A stretch of DNA of 15,908 nucleotides. Source: JANPJV01 sp031425695 (GTDB lineage: Bacteria; Pseudomonadota; Gammaproteobacteria; Xanthomonadales; SZUA-5). Numbering within the stretch: position 1 is the stretch's first letter; every line of letters begins with the position of its first letter. Below, in pieces: positions 13,862 through 15,908 of the stretch. The notes under the pieces were generated by a model. That model saw nothing but the letters and a program-made list of their open reading frames with translations, had not been told where the DNA came from and searched no databases. The translations under genes were made by a program, and so were the position numbers. Where the stretch lies: contig JANPJV010000085.1 of NCBI GenBank assembly GCA_031425695.1, positions 1 to 15,908 of the forward strand. Reading direction: 5' to 3'.

Positions 13862-15706
13862 TCATTCGATTGTCGGCAGCACGCCGATGACTTCCTCGAT
13901 GGTGGTGACGCCGCGGGCGACGTGGGTGGCGGCGGAGAGGCGCAATGGGCGCATGCCTTCCTTGCGCGCGGCCTCGGCGAACTTGGCCATCTCGGTGGTC
14001 GGGTGGATCATGCTGCGCAGGGTTGGCGAGACCTTGAGCATCTCGTAGATGCCGGTGCGGCCGAGGTAGCCGGTCTTGCGGCATTCCAGGCAGCCGACCG
14101 GCACGCCGATGAATTCCGGAAGATCGGCGCGCCAGGGGTAGGTGAGCGCATTCCACTTGATCTCGTCGACCTTGCCGTCGAGCCGCTTGCAGTGCGGGCA
14201 CAGCGTGCGCACCAGGCGCTGGGCCATGATTCCGACCAGCGTGCCCTGCAGCAAGTAATACGGCGCGCCGAGGTCCATCAACCGTTGCACGGCGCTCGGG
14301 GCGTCGTTGGTGTGCAGCGTCGACAGCACCAGATGGCCGGTCAACGAGGCCTGGATCGCCATCTGCGCGGTCTGCAGGTCACGGATCTCGCCGACCATGA
14401 TGATGTCGGGGTCCTGGCGCATCAGCGTGCGCACGCCTTCGGCGAAGCCCAGGTCGATGGCGTTGTTCACCTGCATCTGGTTGAACTCGGTCGCGATCAT
14501 TTCGATCGGGTCTTCGACCGTGCAGACGTTGATGTCGGGTGTCGCCAGGCGCTTGAGCGTCGAGTACAGGGTGGTGGTCTTGCCCGAACCGGTCGGGCCG
14601 GTGACCAGCACGATCCCGTTCGGCGCGGCAATCATGTCCTCCCAGAGCACGCCCTCGCGCTTGGAAAAACCGAGCTGCGAGAATTCCTTGACCACGATGT
14701 CCGGGTCGAAGATGCGCATCACCACCTTCTCGCCAAAGGCGGTCGGCATGGTCGACAAACGCATCTCGACCTCGCGCCCGGAGGGGCTGCGCGCCTTGAG
14801 GCGACCGTCCTGCGGCCGCCGTTTTTCGGCCAGGTCCATGCGCCCGATCACCTTGATGCGGCTGGTGACCGCGACCATCACCGGCGTCGGTAGCTCGAAC
14901 ACCCGATGCATCACGCCATCGATGCGAAAGCGCACGGCCGACATTTCGCGGCGCGGCTCAAGATGGATATCGCTGGCGCGGGACTCGAAGGCGTACTGCA
15001 GCAGCCAGTCGACGATCTGCACGATGTGCTGGTCGTCGGCACCGAGCGAGGCAGTCTTGCCGAGCTCCAGCAGTTGCTCGAAGTTGATGATCTTGCTGGA
15101 CGCGTCGCGCGAGCCGTCCTTCTGGTCCTTGGCCTTGCGCACGCTGCGCGTGACACCGTAAAACTCCATCAGGTAGCGTGAGACGTCCAGCGGATTGGCG
15201 ACCACGGTCTGCACGTTCTTGCGCAGGATGTGGGCGAGGTCGGCACGCCAGTTGTCGATCAGCGGCTCGCTGGTGGCGAACACCACCTCGTCGGCGGTCA
15301 CCGCGACCGGCAGGATGCGGTAGCGCTGCGCGTACTGCTGGCCGATCACCGCGGTGACCTCGGCCATCTTGATCTTCATCGGGTCGATCTTGAAGTACGG
15401 CAGCTTGACCTGCTCGGCGAGCCATTCGGTCAGCAGCTCCAGGGTCAGTGTCTTGCCCGCCTCGCGCGCGTGCTTCGGCTTGAGATTGGCGATCACCACC
15501 AGTGGGTTGAGGTCGAGCCGCCCCTGGCCGGCCCGCGCATCGAGCAGCACCCGGTCCCCGTCCTCGCTACTCAGCAAGCCGTCCTCGGTGAGGGCCGCCA
15601 CCACCTGCGCCAGCACCAGCTTGTGCATCGGCGTGAACCGCGGTGAAGCTTCATTGGGCAGCGTAGTGCGACCGCTGACGAGCTGGGGCTTCTTGACCGT
15701 CGACAT
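13862..15706 (-). CDS. PilB/GspE-family type IV pilus or type II secretion ATPase
   Basis: A 614-residue assembly ATPase. Residues about 70-185 form an MshEN-like N-terminal domain, and 225-600 the ATPase core: aspartate box SRASDIHLEP (242-251) with RFRIDG (259-264), Walker A GPTGSGKTT (370-378), Walker B region RQDPDIIMVGEIRD (430-443), histidine box STLHTND (462-468), and a four-cysteine zinc site (Cys503, Cys506, Cys539, Cys542). Such hexameric ATPases drive pilus polymerisation or pseudopilus-based secretion at the inner membrane. It is longer than typical GspE (about 500) and somewhat longer than PilB (about 570), with an unusual N-terminal 30 residues. The start at 15706 has only a weak upstream GAG. 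No pilin or secretin gene is in the window, so pilus versus secretion cannot be decided; partners may lie beyond 15908. Confidence 0.9.
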   Translation of the reverse strand: MSTVKKPQLVSGRTTLPNEASPRFTPMHKLVLAQVVAALTEDGLLSSEDGDRVLLDARAGQGRLDLNPLVVIANLKPKHAREAGKTLTLELLTEWLAEQVKLPYFKIDPMKIKMAEVTAVIGQQYAQRYRILPVAVTADEVVFATSEPLIDNWRADLAHILRKNVQTVVANPLDVSRYLMEFYGVTRSVRKAKDQKDGSRDASSKIINFEQLLELGKTASLGADDQHIVQIVDWLLQYAFESRASDIHLEPRREMSAVRFRIDGVMHRVFELPTPVMVAVTSRIKVIGRMDLAEKRRPQDGRLKARSPSGREVEMRLSTMPTAFGEKVVMRIFDPDIVVKEFSQLGFSKREGVLWEDMIAAPNGIVLVTGPTGSGKTTTLYSTLKRLATPDINVCTVEDPIEMIATEFNQMQVNNAIDLGFAEGVRTLMRQDPDIIMVGEIRDLQTAQMAIQASLTGHLVLSTLHTNDAPSAVQRLMDLGAPYYLLQGTLVGIMAQRLVRTLCPHCKRLDGKVDEIKWNALTYPWRADLPEFIGVPVGCLECRKTGYLGRTGIYEMLKVSPTLRSMIHPTTEMAKFAEAARKEGMRPLRLSAATHVARGVTTIEEVIGVLPTIE

Positions 15707-15773
15707 GGGATGCGCTCGGGTGGCCGGTGCTTAGACTGCCATCCTAGACCGAATGTGACGTGATGGCCTTCCT

Positions 15774-15858
15774 GGTTTCGGTTTCGGTTTCGGTTTTCGG
15801 TTTCGGAAGTGCCGAGCCTCAGCCGCAACGGCTGTTTCCGAAACCGAAACCGCCAACC
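15774..15858. repeat. Inverted GGTTTC tandem arrays upstream of the PilB/GspE-like gene
   Basis: Five GGTTTC units, one with an extra T (15774-15804), face a shorter run of GAAACC units (15840-15851, reading TTTCCGAAACCGAAACC from 15835). The loop is about 30 bases. The organisation is the same as at 5676-5904 and 7499-7625 but with a different 6-base unit. It lies about 70 bases upstream of the ATPase start codon, so it may sit in its promoter or end an upstream transcript. Confidence 0.7.
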
Positions 15859-15908
15859 GACACCGTTTTACCGGCACACCACCGGAGCCGGCTCGGCGCG
15901 CTCGGCCA

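Noticed and set aside
13859..14893. 344-residue plus-strand frame opposite the PilB/GspE-like gene
   Set aside because: Antisense to a gene with all ATPase motifs; His/Asp/Arg-rich shadow composition.

Overview
The window is 15.9 kb of high-GC, gene-dense bacterial chromosome. The gene content (PilB/GspE-type ATPase, membrane urate oxidase PuuD, YtrA-type GntR operon) and many GTAG-headed hairpin repeats between genes suggest a gammaproteobacterium of the Xanthomonadales/Rhodanobacteraceae type. That placement is inference, because no rRNA or tRNA gene is present. The first ~130 bases are homopolymer-rich and may be contig-end noise.

Left part (1-4192): an MBOAT-family membrane acyltransferase (+); a divergent pair of an alpha/beta hydrolase (-) and a short-chain dehydrogenase (+); a RidA-like protein that lacks the RidA catalytic arginine; and a small one-TM protein of unknown function.

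Middle (4233-9261): a complete set of genes for urate breakdown to glyoxylate and urea, in two converging blocks. The plus strand has puuE (allantoinase), uraD (OHCU decarboxylase), alc (allantoicase) and allA (ureidoglycolate lyase). The minus strand has hiuH (5-hydroxyisourate hydrolase) followed by puuD (membrane urate oxidase with a C-terminal cytochrome c domain). Together: urate -> 5-hydroxyisourate (PuuD) -> OHCU (HiuH) -> S-allantoin (UraD) -> allantoate (PuuE) -> ureidoglycolate + urea (Alc) -> glyoxylate + urea (AllA). Xanthine dehydrogenase and urease are not in the window.

Right part (9480-15706): a translationally coupled YtrA-type GntR regulator, ABC ATPase and ABC permease operon with a strong promoter overlapped by a palindromic operator; an acyltransferase-3 family membrane protein; a polytopic membrane protein; and, convergent to it, a PilB/GspE-family ATPase.

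The most distinctive feature is the repeats. Most intergenic gaps hold an inverted repeat, and they belong to several unrelated families. These are GTCCGGAC-AAG-GTCCGGAC hairpins (three copies, one with paired compensatory changes), a long two-level hairpin bounded by GTCATGTTG/CAACATGAC (two copies), a 36-bp AAAAGCGTCCGC...GCAGACCC element (two copies), GTAG-headed elements, and three 'mirror' loci in which tandem 6-, 7- or 8-bp units face their own reverse complement. Several lie directly against stop codons or a ribosome-binding site.
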